Shown here: positions 26,887-35,448 of the stretch, piece after piece
Layout: every line of letters begins with the position of its first letter
How positions within the stretch are numbered: position 1 is the first letter of the stretch
Assembly (NCBI RefSeq): GCF_001518815.1
Contig: NZ_CP013987.1
Location: forward strand, 3,990,501 to 4,054,500
Length of the DNA stretch: 64,000 nt
From: Pseudomonas oryzihabitans
GTDB taxonomy: Bacteria; Pseudomonadota; Gammaproteobacteria; Pseudomonadales; Pseudomonadaceae
Direction of reading: 5' to 3'
Notes under the pieces: generated by a model
Databases searched by the model: none
Told to the model about the DNA's origin: nothing
What the model saw: only the letters and a program-made list of their open reading frames with translations
Program-made: the position numbers and the translations under genes

Positions 26887-28974
26887 GTGCCCCTCGCCGA
26901 TATCCCTTCCCTGCTGGCGCGCATCGCCGAGCTGGAGCAGCACAATCAACAGCTGCGCCATCAGCTCGACGACCAGGCCATGCCGTCGGAGGGCGCCGCC
27001 ACCCTGGCCAGCGAGCGTTATCAGTTTCTCTTCAACGCCATGGACGAAGGCTTCTGCATCATCGAGTTCCTCGATGGTCCCCATGGCCCCCTGAGCGATT
27101 ACCTTCATGTCGAGGCCAATCCGGCCTATGCCGCCCATGCCGGCATTCCCAACGTGGTGGGCCAGAAGTTGCGCGACATGGTCGGCGACGAGGCCCAGGC
27201 CTGGCTCGACCGCTACGGCCACGTACTGCGGACGGGCGAATCCATCCGCTTCGAACAGGAGCTGGTGGCCACCGGGCGCTACCTGGACGTCACCGCCTTT
27301 CGCGTGGAGCCGGCCAGCCGCCGCCAGGTCGCGGTGCTGTTCCAGGACATCACCCCACGCAAGCGCGCCGAAGCCGCCCTGCGCCAACTCAACGAAACCC
27401 TCGAAGAACGGGTGCAGGCCGCCCTGGCCGCCAACCGTATCCTGGCCAACGTGGTGGACGGCGCCGCCGCGCTGATTCAGGTACTGGATTTCAATTTCCG
27501 CTGGCTGGCGATCAACGGCTCCGGTGCCGATGTCTTCGAACAGGTGATCGGGGTCCGCCCCCGTATCGGCGCCTCCTTCAGCGAAAGCCTCAGGCACCGT
27601 CCCGAACTGCGCGACGGCATCCTCGCTCACTGGCGCCGCGCCTTCGCCGGCGAGACCTTCAGCGAGATCATCTCGGTGGGCGAGGAGCCAGGCCTGCGCC
27701 ATTACGAGCTGCAGTTCAGCCCCTTGCACGATGCCGAAGGCCGCACCATCGGTGCCTACCAGTTCGCCTATGACGTGACCGAGCGGCTCAACGAGCAAGA
27801 GCGCATCCGCCTCATGGAAGAAGCCCTGCGCCAGTCGCAGAAGATGGAGGCGGTCGGCCAGCTCACCGGCGGCATCGCCCATGACTTCAATAACCTGCTG
27901 ACCGGTATCCTGGGTTCGCTGGAGATGCTCGACGTGCGTCTGCGGCAGGGCCGCCTGCAGAATCTGGATCGCTACACCGGCACCGCCCGCAGCGCCGCCC
28001 AGCGCGCCGCTGCCCTGACCCACCGCCTGCTGGCCTTTTCTCGTCGCCAGACCCTGGATCCCCAACCGGTGGCCCTGGAACAGCTGGTGATCGGCCTCGA
28101 AGACCTCATCCAGCGCAGCATAGGTCCGCAGATCGCCCTGGAGCGCGAGGCCGATCCAGGCCTCTGGCTGACCCATATCGACGGCTTGCAACTGGAAAAC
28201 GCCCTGCTCAATCTCTGCCTCAATGCCCGCGACGCCATGCCCGAAGGCGGTCGCATCCGCATCGTCCTGAGCAACGAGCGTCTCGACGAGGCGCGTGCCC
28301 AGCGTTGCGCCCTGCCCCAGGGCGACTACGTGCGCCTGAGCGTGGGCGATACCGGCAGCGGCATGAGCGACGAGGTGCGCGCCCGGGTCTTCGATCCCTT
28401 CTTCACCACCAAACCGCTAGGCCAGGGCACCGGCCTGGGCCTGTCCATGGTGCATGGCTTCGTGCTGCAGTCGGGTGGCGAGATCCAGATCGAATCCGCG
28501 CCCGCGGCGGGTACCTGGGTCCACCTCTATCTGCCGCGCCATCATCGGATGCCGATCGCTGACACCACAGCCCATGTCGAACCCGAGCCCAACCTTCCCG
28601 GCCAGGGCGAGACCATCCTGGTGGTCGACGACGAACCCACCATCCGCGCCCTGCTGGTCGACGTCATGACGGCCCAGGGCTACCAGGTACTGGAAGCGGC
28701 CGATGCCGCCACGGCACTGGCGCTGCTGCTGCCCGACACCCCTTTGGACCTGCTGGTCACCGATGTCGGCCTACCCGGGACATTCAATGGTCGCCAGCTG
28801 GCCGACGCCCTGCGCGACCTGCGTCCGGGCCTGCCGGTGCTGTTCATCACCGGCTACGCGGAAAGCCATATCATCGGGGATGGCGATCTCGAAGCCGGCA
28901 TGCGGGTGCTGACCAAGCCCTTCACCCTGGATGCCCTGGAACGGCGCATCCAGTTGATGCTAACCCCGCCCTGA
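26887..28974 (+). CDS. PAS-containing hybrid sensor histidine kinase
   Basis: Predicted 695-residue cytosolic kinase without membrane segments. A short N-terminal coiled coil is followed by two PAS-type domains (about residues 45-160 and 190-300), a HisKA domain with His332 in [20 protein letters not shown], an HATPase domain ([38 protein letters not shown]) and a C-terminal receiver with Asp626 ([10 protein letters not shown]). The start is GTG with a weak ribosome site, so the true start is uncertain. No response regulator is adjacent. It closely resembles the second half of the giant kinase at 54748. Confidence 0.9.
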   Translation: MPLADIPSLLARIAELEQHNQQLRHQLDDQAMPSEGAATLASERYQFLFNAMDEGFCIIEFLDGPHGPLSDYLHVEANPAYAAHAGIPNVVGQKLRDMVGDEAQAWLDRYGHVLRTGESIRFEQELVATGRYLDVTAFRVEPASRRQVAVLFQDITPRKRAEAALRQLNETLEERVQAALAANRILANVVDGAAALIQVLDFNFRWLAINGSGADVFEQVIGVRPRIGASFSESLRHRPELRDGILAHWRRAFAGETFSEIISVGEEPGLRHYELQFSPLHDAEGRTIGAYQFAYDVTERLNEQERIRLMEEALRQSQKMEAVGQLTGGIAHDFNNLLTGILGSLEMLDVRLRQGRLQNLDRYTGTARSAAQRAAALTHRLLAFSRRQTLDPQPVALEQLVIGLEDLIQRSIGPQIALEREADPGLWLTHIDGLQLENALLNLCLNARDAMPEGGRIRIVLSNERLDEARAQRCALPQGDYVRLSVGDTGSGMSDEVRARVFDPFFTTKPLGQGTGLGLSMVHGFVLQSGGEIQIESAPAAGTWVHLYLPRHHRMPIADTTAHVEPEPNLPGQGETILVVDDEPTIRALLVDVMTAQGYQVLEAADAATALALLLPDTPLDLLVTDVGLPGTFNGRQLADALRDLRPGLPVLFITGYAESHIIGDGDLEAGMRVLTKPFTLDALERRIQLMLTPP

Positions 28975-29058
28975 TCCAGACCCGGCAGCGAAATAGATAG
29001 CCTTTTGCTATCATTGGCGAAACGAATCCCTCCCCGTGCCCTTTCCGCCGAGACGCCC

Positions 29059-29142
29059 ATGGACAAGCGATCCTTGGTCCACCTGCTGCTGATCTTCGCC
29101 ATGATCGCCTTCATGGCCCTGCTGGCGTCGCTCATCCGCTAG
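29059..29142 (+). CDS. Candidate 27-residue membrane miniprotein
   Basis: ATG at 29059, TAG at 29140-29142. The predicted peptide has a charged start (MDKRS) and one hydrophobic helix (LLLIFAMIAFMALLASLI) ending in Arg, the usual form of bacterial single-pass miniproteins. The ribosome site is poor (CCGAGA). A strong terminator 86 bases downstream would end its transcript. It lies 84 bases after the hybrid kinase. No family is known to me. Confidence 0.4.
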   Translation: MDKRSLVHLLLIFAMIAFMALLASLIR

Positions 29143-29227
29143 CGACGTTAAGCCAGCCATAAGCCTGGTGGTGGCACGCTCTACCCTGTGCCGAAGAGGC
29201 ATCGTAGAAGCTGACATCTGCGCTTTT

Positions 29228-29255
29228 GAGCCCGGGAGGATCCGGGCTCTTTTTT
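29228..29255 (+). terminator. Rho-independent terminator
   Basis: GAGCCCGG / CCGGGCTC 8-bp stem with a 6-base loop, followed by six T. It ends a plus-strand transcript that could include the miniprotein at 29059 or an unannotated small RNA from 29143 on. Confidence 0.88.
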
Positions 29256-29356
29256 GTGCGGAGAAAATGCGCAGCAGTCCACGAGTCGAGGTGTTACCCC
29301 TGCGGTGGGCCATGAGGGCCCGGCATGATGGGGCTCCTGTCCAGGAGGGACACGCC

Positions 29357-29638
29357 ATGATCACCAGGATGCCGTCCGTTATCGCTCCGTCGCTCGCCTT
29401 CGATGTCTGCCCCCTGGGTGCGGAAACCGCTTCGCTGTCCCTCGATATCCTCCGCCAAGGGTTCCTGGCCCTGGATCATCACGGCCAGCTCGACACGAGT
29501 CGCGCCATCAAGCGCCAGCTGCGGGCGCGCCTGGTCGACGCCGTCGATGCCCAACTGCCCAAGGTAGTGGTCGACACCCTGGAACGCGCCCTTCCTCAGC
29601 AGCTGCCCCGGCAGCAGCGCCGCACGCACGGCGGGTGA
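29357..29638 (+). CDS. Small hypothetical protein
   Basis: Predicted 93-residue protein, cytosolic by sequence. An AGGAGGG at 29343-29349 lies 7 bases before the ATG, an excellent ribosome site, which is the best support that the gene is real. The C-terminus is basic and Gln/Arg-rich (LPQQLPRQQRRTHGG), and the middle is helical (AIKRQLRARLVDAVDAQLPKV). I do not recognise the family. It converges on the class II aldolase gene with a 9-base gap. Confidence 0.6.
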   Translation: MITRMPSVIAPSLAFDVCPLGAETASLSLDILRQGFLALDHHGQLDTSRAIKRQLRARLVDAVDAQLPKVVVDTLERALPQQLPRQQRRTHGG

Positions 29639-29647
29639 GCGCCTGCT

Positions 29648-30441
29648 TCAGTCCTGATAGTCCGGCTCCAGCCGCAGCAACTGACGCTTCACGCTCTCCA
29701 GATGCAGCCGCGCGCTGTCGGCATTGCCTTGCAGCATCTGCTGGCAGGCGGCGTGGGCGATCACCGGGTCTACCGGTTTGAGCGGTCGACCGCTGGCCAT
29801 GGCCCTGAGCTGCACCTCGGCGGCGCGCTCCAGGTAGTAGAGATCGTCCCAGGCTTCGGCGATGCTCGGCCCCAGCACCAGCGGCCCATGATTCTTCAGC
29901 ATGACCACCGCCGCCTCGCCCGCCGCCCGGGCGATGCGCTCGCCTTCGCCAGCGTCCAGCGCCAGGCCGTTGTAGTCCTCGTCCACGCTCAGGCGATCAT
30001 AGAATTTCAGCGCGGTCTGGCCGGCCCAGACGAAGGGCTCGCCTTCCAGCAGGCAGAGCGCCGTGGCATGGGGCATATGGGTATGGAAGGCCGCCCGCGC
30101 CTGGGAATTGAGCCGGTGCAGCTGAGCGTGGATGTGGAAGGCGGTGGCCTCGGGTGCGCCTTCGCCCATGACCACGCCACCGTCGAAGTCGCAGATCAGC
30201 AGGGAAGAGGCCGTCACCTCGGCAAAGGCCAGGCCATAGGGGTTGACCAGAAAGAGATCGTCGTGACCAGGCACCACGAAGGAGAAGTGGTTGCAGATCC
30301 CCTCGCCCAGACCGAGGCGCGCGGCCATGCGGAAGCAGGCGGCAAGATCGAGGCGGGCCTGGCGGATGGCCGGGGTATCGAGGGTGCGAGGGTGCGAGGG
30401 CTGGTCGCGATGGAGGCGGCAGGTTCGAAGGCGTGGGCCAT
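29648..30441 (-). pseudogene. Class II aldolase/adducin family protein, frameshifted near its start
   Basis: Most of the gene encodes a class II aldolase/adducin domain: GICNHFSFVVPGHDD, AFHTHMPHATALC with the HxH zinc ligands, and VVMLKNHGPLVLG with a further His. The natural start is ATG at 30441 (MAHAFEPAAS), but this frame is broken after about 15 codons. An 8-base tandem duplication (30380-30395) shifts the frame; removing one copy joins the start to the domain as SPRTLDTPAIRQ and gives a 261-residue protein of normal length. So the gene is either inactivated, phase-variable by repeat slippage, or affected by a sequence error. An internal ATG (FRMAARLG) might give a shorter product. Confidence 0.8.
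30380..30395. repeat. 8-base tandem duplication causing a frameshift
   Basis: GAGGGTGC occurs twice in tandem (30380-30387 and 30388-30395), followed by a partial third GAGGG. It lies inside codons 16-21 of the class II aldolase gene. Eight bases is not a multiple of three, so gain or loss of one unit switches the frame. Confidence 0.85.
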
Positions 30442-30492
30442 GGGCGGCTCCTTGGACGGGAAGCTTAGGCACTGCACAAAGGATGCCGAGGG

Positions 30493-30510
30493 TTGTCACC
30501 CCGCTGTCAT
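30493..30510 (+). promoter_or_regulatory. Pho box of the phosphatase gene
   Basis: TTGTCAC CCCG CTGTCAT: two 7-base PhoB repeats with 4-base spacing, close to consensus. It lies 61 bases before the phosphatase ATG, and a possible -10 (CAATAC, 30524-30529) follows at the usual distance. Confidence 0.85.
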
Positions 30511-30571
30511 CATCAAATTGCAGCAATACCTTGTTACATCTAGTGGCCTCCTTTCCTGCTGAGATCCTTTC

Positions 30572-32389
30572 ATGGCGTTCATCCCCACCCTTCTCGCCCG
30601 TGCCTGCAGCCTCGCCCTCCTTGCCAGCTCGGCGGTCATGGCCGCCGAACCGGCGCGCAACGTCATCCTCTTCATCCCCGATGGCCTGCGGGCGGGCATC
30701 GTCGATGCGCAGACCGCGCCGAACCTGGCGCAACTGCGGCGCGAAGGGGTGAACTTCCAGAACAGCCATTCGCTCTTTCCCACCTTCACCACCCCCAACG
30801 CCTCGGCCATGGCCACCGGGCACTACCTGGGCGACACCGGGGATTTCGGTAACACGATCTACACCGGCTTCCCGGTTCCGGGGGCCAGCAACAGCGTCAC
30901 GCCCTTCCTGGAAAACGACGAGGTGCTGGGCGACGTCGACGAGCACTTCGCCGGCAACTACCTGGACGAGGAAACCCTGCTGGCCGCTGCGCGCCAGGCC
31001 GGGCTGTCCACCGCTGCCGTCGGCAAGCTCGGCCCCGTCGCCATCCAGGACGTGACCGCCCGCGATGGGGAAAAGACGGTGATCGTCGACGACTCCACCG
31101 GCCATCCCACCGGCATCCCCCTGAGCGCGGCCATGCAGGACGCCCTGAAACAGGCCGGCCTGCCGCTGGAAGCCCCGAGCCGGGGCGCCAATGGCAAGGC
31201 CGGCAACGCCACCACGCCGGGCACCCTGAGCGCCAACGTCGAGCAGCAGCGCTACTTCCTCGACGTCACCAACCAGGTGCTGCTGCCGCGCTTCAAGGAG
31301 AGCGGCAAGCCCTTCGTACTGGTGTTCTGGTCGCGCGATCCCGACGGCACCCAGCACAACCAGGGCGACAGCCTGGGCAAGGTCACTCCGGGTATCAACG
31401 GCCCCACCAGCCTGGCCGCCATCCGCAACGTCGACGCCAACCTCGGCGCCCTGCGCGCCCGCCTGAAAGAGCTGGGCCTGGATGGCAATACCGACATCTT
31501 CGTCAGCGCCGACCACGGCTTCTCCACCATCTCCAAGGAGAGCAAGACCAGCCCTGCGGCCAAGGCCAGCTACCCCGACGTACCCAAGGGGCTGTTGCCG
31601 CCCGGCTTCCTCGCCCTGGATCTCGCCACCGCGCTGGAATTGCCGCTGCTCGACCCGGACGCCAAGGGCGCCGCGGTGGAGATGGACCAGGGCCAGCACC
31701 CGAGCAAGGCCAACGGCCTGATCGGTCCCGACCCGGCCAAGCCGGAGGTGGTAGTGGCGGCCAACGGCGGCTCAGACCTAGTCTATCTGCCCCAGGGCGA
31801 TGCCAAGGCCCTGGCACCCAAGGTGGTCGCGGCACTGCTCAAGCAGGATTATGTCAGCGGCCTGTTCGTCGACGACGACCTGGGCAAGATCCCCGGCACC
31901 CTGCCGCTGTCGGCGATCAACCTCAAGGGCTCGGCGCTCACCCCCTACCCGGCTATCGTGGTCAACTTCCGCTCCTATGACAGCGGTTGCGGCAAACCCG
32001 ACGTCTGCGCCGTGGAGGTAGCCGATACCGGCCTGCAGCAGGGCCAGGGCATGCACGGCAGCTTCAGCCGGGGCGATACCCACAACTTCATGGCGGCTAT
32101 CGGCCCGGACTTCCGCAAGGGCTTCGTCGACCTGAGCCCGGTCAGCAACGCCGACGTCGGCCAGACCCTGGCCCACCTGCTGCACCTGGAGATCCCGGCC
32201 AAGGGGCAACTGGTCGGCCGAGTGATCGGCGAGAGCTTGGAAGGCGGCAAGCCGGTCAAGGCCAGCCACCAGGTGCAGCGTTCCGCACCGGCGGCGGGCG
32301 GCCTGGTCACCGAACTCAAGACCCAGAATGTCGGCAGCACCCGCTACTTCGATGCTGCCGGCTTCAAGGGGCGCTCGGTCGGGCTTTGA
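30572..32389 (+). CDS. Secreted alkaline phosphatase superfamily enzyme (nucleotide pyrophosphatase/phosphodiesterase type)
   Basis: Predicted 605-residue exported hydrolase. Signal peptide to about residue 25 (SAVMAAEP). The metal centre of the alkaline phosphatase superfamily is visible: NVILFIPDGLRAG with the first Asp, the nucleophile Thr in FPTFTTPNASAMATGHY, SRDPDGTQHNQGD, VSADHGFS and GDTHNFM near the end. It should release phosphate or cleave phosphodiesters in the periplasm. The near-perfect Pho box upstream places it in the PhoB regulon together with pstSCAB. The exact substrate is unknown. Confidence 0.85.
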   Translation: MAFIPTLLARACSLALLASSAVMAAEPARNVILFIPDGLRAGIVDAQTAPNLAQLRREGVNFQNSHSLFPTFTTPNASAMATGHYLGDTGDFGNTIYTGFPVPGASNSVTPFLENDEVLGDVDEHFAGNYLDEETLLAAARQAGLSTAAVGKLGPVAIQDVTARDGEKTVIVDDSTGHPTGIPLSAAMQDALKQAGLPLEAPSRGANGKAGNATTPGTLSANVEQQRYFLDVTNQVLLPRFKESGKPFVLVFWSRDPDGTQHNQGDSLGKVTPGINGPTSLAAIRNVDANLGALRARLKELGLDGNTDIFVSADHGFSTISKESKTSPAAKASYPDVPKGLLPPGFLALDLATALELPLLDPDAKGAAVEMDQGQHPSKANGLIGPDPAKPEVVVAANGGSDLVYLPQGDAKALAPKVVAALLKQDYVSGLFVDDDLGKIPGTLPLSAINLKGSALTPYPAIVVNFRSYDSGCGKPDVCAVEVADTGLQQGQGMHGSFSRGDTHNFMAAIGPDFRKGFVDLSPVSNADVGQTLAHLLHLEIPAKGQLVGRVIGESLEGGKPVKASHQVQRSAPAAGGLVTELKTQNVGSTRYFDAAGFKGRSVGL

Positions 32390-32396
32390 TCCGCAG

Positions 32397-33227
32397 CTAG
32401 AGGGTAAGGGTGCCGCGGATGCAGTCCTGCACCGCGCCACCCACCCAGATGCGGTCGGCGATGCGTGCCACCCGCACCCGGCCGCGGCGGCCCATCGCCG
32501 TGCCCTGGCTGGCCAGGTAGCGCTCCGGGGCCAGGCCCGCCGGGATCAGCCACTGTGCCAGGCTGGCGTTGAGGCTGCCGGTGACCGGGTCTTCGGCGAA
32601 CTCCTCGCCCATCAGGGCACGTACCTCGAACTGCGCCTCGGCAGCGCTGCCTGTCCAGGGTGCGATCAGGCCGACGTTGAGGCCTTCCAGCGCCGTGTAG
32701 TCCGGTCGAATCGCCAGCAGCTCCTCGCGACTTTCCAACAGCACCGCGACCCAACCGGGGCCATTGTCGGCCCATTGGCTGGCCTGGAACCGCTCGGGTG
32801 AAAGGCCGGTGCCACGGGCGATGCACGCCAGCACCTCAGGCGCCACCGGCCCGCCCCGCAGCAGCGGTGGCGCGGCAAAGGCCAGCTCTTCTCCGGCGGC
32901 GCGGATCGGCACCAGGCCCGCGCCGCATTCCTGGATCACCTCGCCGCCGCGCGGCTGGCCGCCCTCGCGCAACCAGACATGGCAGCTGCCCAGGGTCGGA
33001 TGGCCCGCGAAGGGCAGCTCGCGGACCGGGGTGAAGATGCGCACCCGGTAGTCCGCGGCCGGATCGGTGGGTTCGAGGAGAAAGGTGGTCTCCGACAGAT
33101 TGGTCCAGCGCGCCAGGGCGGCCATCTGTTCGGTGGAAAGCTGATCGGCACCGCAGACCACTGCCAGGGCATTGCCCTCCAGGGGGCGCTGGGCGAAGAC
33201 ATCGACCTGATGAAAGACGAGGGACAT
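32397..33227 (-). CDS. PhzF family isomerase
   Basis: Predicted 276-residue protein with the two-domain diaminopimelate-epimerase-like fold. N-terminal FHQVDVFAQRPLEGNALAVV, catalytic Glu in NLSETTFLL, PFAGHPTLGSCH and the C-terminal EDPVTGSLNASLAQWL are all PhzF hallmarks. Family members isomerise trans-2,3-dihydro-3-hydroxyanthranilate or unknown metabolites; with no phenazine genes nearby, a phenazine role is unlikely. The ATG at 33227 gives the family start MSLVFHQVDVF; a longer frame upstream is not conserved-looking. Confidence 0.9.
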   Translation of the reverse strand: MSLVFHQVDVFAQRPLEGNALAVVCGADQLSTEQMAALARWTNLSETTFLLEPTDPAADYRVRIFTPVRELPFAGHPTLGSCHVWLREGGQPRGGEVIQECGAGLVPIRAAGEELAFAAPPLLRGGPVAPEVLACIARGTGLSPERFQASQWADNGPGWVAVLLESREELLAIRPDYTALEGLNVGLIAPWTGSAAEAQFEVRALMGEEFAEDPVTGSLNASLAQWLIPAGLAPERYLASQGTAMGRRGRVRVARIADRIWVGGAVQDCIRGTLTL

Positions 33228-33341
33228 GACGGTGGGCTCCTGGGGCAAAGAGCCGATTGTCCGCGGTCGGCAGGCGATAGGAACAGCCACAGCCAGGTGG
33301 CTAAGGGGCCGTACAGAGGAGGTATTGCGCGCGGGATTCGC

Positions 33342-33722
33342 GTGGAAAACGCTGCGCGGTTTTCCACTCTACGGTGTTGCCCTACGGCATCGACGCGGAG
33401 CTTGCCCTCACCCCAACCCTCTCCCGGAGGGAGAGGGGGCGGTTTCGAGCGGAGATTGGCGCTGCGCACGAATCATCAATCCCCCGTAGGTTGGCGCTGA
33501 GCGCAGCGAAGCCCAACGGTCGGACCACCCGCCTTCACCCCAGCCCTCTCCCCGAGGGAGAGGGGGCGGTTCTGCGCGGAGGTTGGCGCCACTCCGTAGC
33601 GTGGACAACGGCGCAGCCTTGTCCACGAATCCGCCGCCCACCCGTAGGTTGGCGCTGAGCGCAGCGAAGCCCAACGTGGGCACGACACCCTCACCCAATC
33701 CCTCTCCCAGAGGAAGAGGGGG
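33342..33722. repeat. Cluster of palindromic repeats (types A, B and C)
   Basis: The 519-base gap between PhzF and the GntR gene has no ORF of merit but is filled with repeats. Type C hairpins: 33342-33367 (stem GTGGAAAAC/GTTTTCCAC) and 33601-33626 (stem GTGGACAA/TTGTCCAC, loop CGGCGCAGCC). Type B: 33486-33517 and 33644-33675. Type A: 33405-33442, 33533-33571 and 33688-33722 (CCCTCTCCC facing GGGAGAGGG, some copies altered). The elements are separated by about 10-45 unique bases. Similar clusters lie at 39335 and 62281. Confidence 0.85.
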
Positions 33723-33746
33723 AAAAGCCGAGGCACGTCCGCCCCC

Positions 33747-34511
33747 TCACTCCGCCGCCGGCCGCGCGAAGATCCGGGTCACCGCATCCAGGTGCTCGGC
33801 CATGGCCTGGCGGGCGGCGGCGGGGTCGTGGGCTTCCAGGGCTTCGAGGATGGCGAGGTGCTCCTGCTGGGAGCGGTCGGGCATGTCTTCCGGGGTGTAG
33901 CGGCGCTGCAGGAGCTGGAACATGCTGCCGTAGCGATGGCCGAGCAGATGGCGCAGCAGCAGGGCATAGGCCGGGTTGCCGCTGGCCTGGGCGATGCGGA
34001 TATGGAACAGCCGGTCACCCGGATGGGTAGTGGAGCCCAGGCGATTGTCCTCGACGTTGCGAACATAGGCGGCGCGGATACCGGCCAGATCACTGTCGCT
34101 GGCGTGCCGGGCGGCCAGGGCGGCAGCTTCCGGTTCCACCAGGCAGCGCGCCTGCAGCAGGGCGAAGGGCGGGATCTCGGCGTCCAGATCCAGCGCCAGG
34201 CTAAGTTCCGGATCCATCTCCGCCCACTGACCACGCCCGGCCAGCTCCAGCACCGGGGTATCCGGTGGTGGCGGAGCATTGGGCGCGCAGACCCGTACGC
34301 CGTCGCCGACGCGCACATCCACCAGGCCAATCACCTCCAGGGCGATCAGGGCTTCGCGCACCGAGGCCCGACTCACACCCAGCTGCTTGGCCAATTCGCG
34401 CTCGGCGGGTAGGCAACTGCCCGGCGGGTATTCGCCGCCGTCGATAAGGGCGCGCAACTGGTCGGCGATCTGCCGGTAAAGCCGCGGCTTTTCAATTACC
34501 TGAAGGGGCAT
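33747..34511 (-). CDS. GntR/FadR (FCD) family repressor of the fucose operon
   Basis: Predicted 254-residue regulator. N-terminal winged helix (PAERELAKQLGVSRASVREALIALEVIGLV, given here as ELAKQLGVSRASVREAL and the wing VRVGDGVRV), then a helical FCD ligand domain with metal-binding His residues (HPGDRLFHIRIA, LRHLLGHRYG, EHLAILEAL). It is divergent from the sugar catabolic operon, and a 17-base palindrome lies between them. By context it should repress the operon until an intermediate such as L-fuconate or its keto-deoxy product binds; the ligand is inferred. Confidence 0.9.
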   Translation of the reverse strand: MPLQVIEKPRLYRQIADQLRALIDGGEYPPGSCLPAERELAKQLGVSRASVREALIALEVIGLVDVRVGDGVRVCAPNAPPPPDTPVLELAGRGQWAEMDPELSLALDLDAEIPPFALLQARCLVEPEAAALAARHASDSDLAGIRAAYVRNVEDNRLGSTTHPGDRLFHIRIAQASGNPAYALLLRHLLGHRYGSMFQLLQRRYTPEDMPDRSQQEHLAILEALEAHDPAAARQAMAEHLDAVTRIFARPAAE

Positions 34512-34594
34512 GGCGGTCTCGTCTCATGCAGGTCGCGCAGTTTGCCGCGAAAAAATCCTTGCCTGAGAGCCTAGCAGGGTCTAAACAATAGGAC

Positions 34595-34611
34595 CAATGG
34601 CCTGACCATTG
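34595..34611. promoter_or_regulatory. Candidate operator of the GntR/FCD regulator
   Basis: CAATGG CCTGA CCATTG: perfect 6-bp inverted repeat with a 5-base centre, in the divergent region between the regulator and the operon. Its core TGGCCTGACCA is one base from the FadR-type pattern TNGTNNNACNA. Confidence 0.65.
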
Positions 34612-34663
34612 ACCGCTGGCGGTCAGGCGACTCACAACAATAAACAGCCAAGAGGTCTCTCGC

Positions 34664-35404
34664 ATGAGTCATGCAGGCAAACGCGTTCTGGTCACCGCCG
34701 CCGGCCAGGGGATCGGTCGGGCCACCGCCCTCGCCTTCCATCGCGCCGGTGCCGAGGTCATCGCCACCGACATCAATGCCGCCGCCCTGGACAGCCTGGA
34801 TGGGCTGCAGACCCGGGTGCTCGACGTCACCGATGCCGCGGCCGTCTCGGCCCTGGTCGCCGAGCTGGGCAGCTTCGACGTCTTGTTCAACTGCGCCGGC
34901 TACGTCCACGCCGGCAGCATCCTAGATTGCGACGAAGAGGCCTGGCGCTTCTCCTTCGAACTCAATGCCACCGCCATGTACCGGATGATCCGCGCCGTGC
35001 TGCCCGGCATGCTGGCCCAGGGTGGCGGCTGCATCATCAACATGGCCTCGATCGCCTCCAGCCTCAAGGGCGTCCCCAATCGTTGCGCCTATGGCGCCAG
35101 CAAGGCGGCGGTGATCGGCCTGACCAAGTCGGTGGCCGCCGACTATGTCGGCCAGGGCATCCGCTGCAACGCCATCTGCCCCGGCACCGTGGATTCTCCC
35201 TCGCTGCACCAGCGCATCGCCGACCAGGCCGCCCGTGAAGGCCGCAGCGAAGCCGAGGTGCAGGCCGCCTTCGCCGCCCGCCAGCCGATGGGTCGCGTGG
35301 GCCGCCCGGAAGAGATCGCCGCCCTCGCCCTGTATCTTGCGTCCGACGCCGCCGCCTTCGTCACCGGGACCGCCCAGGTGATCGATGGTGGCTGGAGCGT
35401 CTGA
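34664..35404 (+). CDS. SDR oxidoreductase, probable 2-keto-3-deoxy-L-fuconate dehydrogenase
   Basis: Predicted 246-residue NAD-dependent short-chain dehydrogenase. Cofactor motif TAAGQGIGRA at about residues 11-20, NCAG strand motif, catalytic Ser in NMASIAS and Tyr/Lys in YGASK. Its sequence is of the type that oxidises 2-keto-3-deoxy-L-fuconate to the 2,4-diketo acid, and the next gene encodes the hydrolase for that product. AGAGG precedes the ATG. First gene of the five-gene operon, 45 bases before the next. Confidence 0.82.
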   Translation: MSHAGKRVLVTAAGQGIGRATALAFHRAGAEVIATDINAAALDSLDGLQTRVLDVTDAAAVSALVAELGSFDVLFNCAGYVHAGSILDCDEEAWRFSFELNATAMYRMIRAVLPGMLAQGGGCIINMASIASSLKGVPNRCAYGASKAAVIGLTKSVAADYVGQGIRCNAICPGTVDSPSLHQRIADQAAREGRSEAEVQAAFAARQPMGRVGRPEEIAALALYLASDAAAFVTGTAQVIDGGWSV

Positions 35405-35448
35405 CGCCGCTTTTCGTCTGTACCCTTTCGCCCCTCATAGGAGCTCCG

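Noticed and set aside
30214-30477. Separate 87-residue protein starting MQCLSFPS or MAHAFEP
   Set aside because: It is the original start of the class II aldolase gene read past its frameshift; the part after the 8-base repeat is out-of-frame noise.
32397-33227. Phenazine biosynthesis role for the PhzF-family gene
   Set aside because: No other phz genes are near, and most PhzF-family proteins in pseudomonads are unrelated to phenazines.
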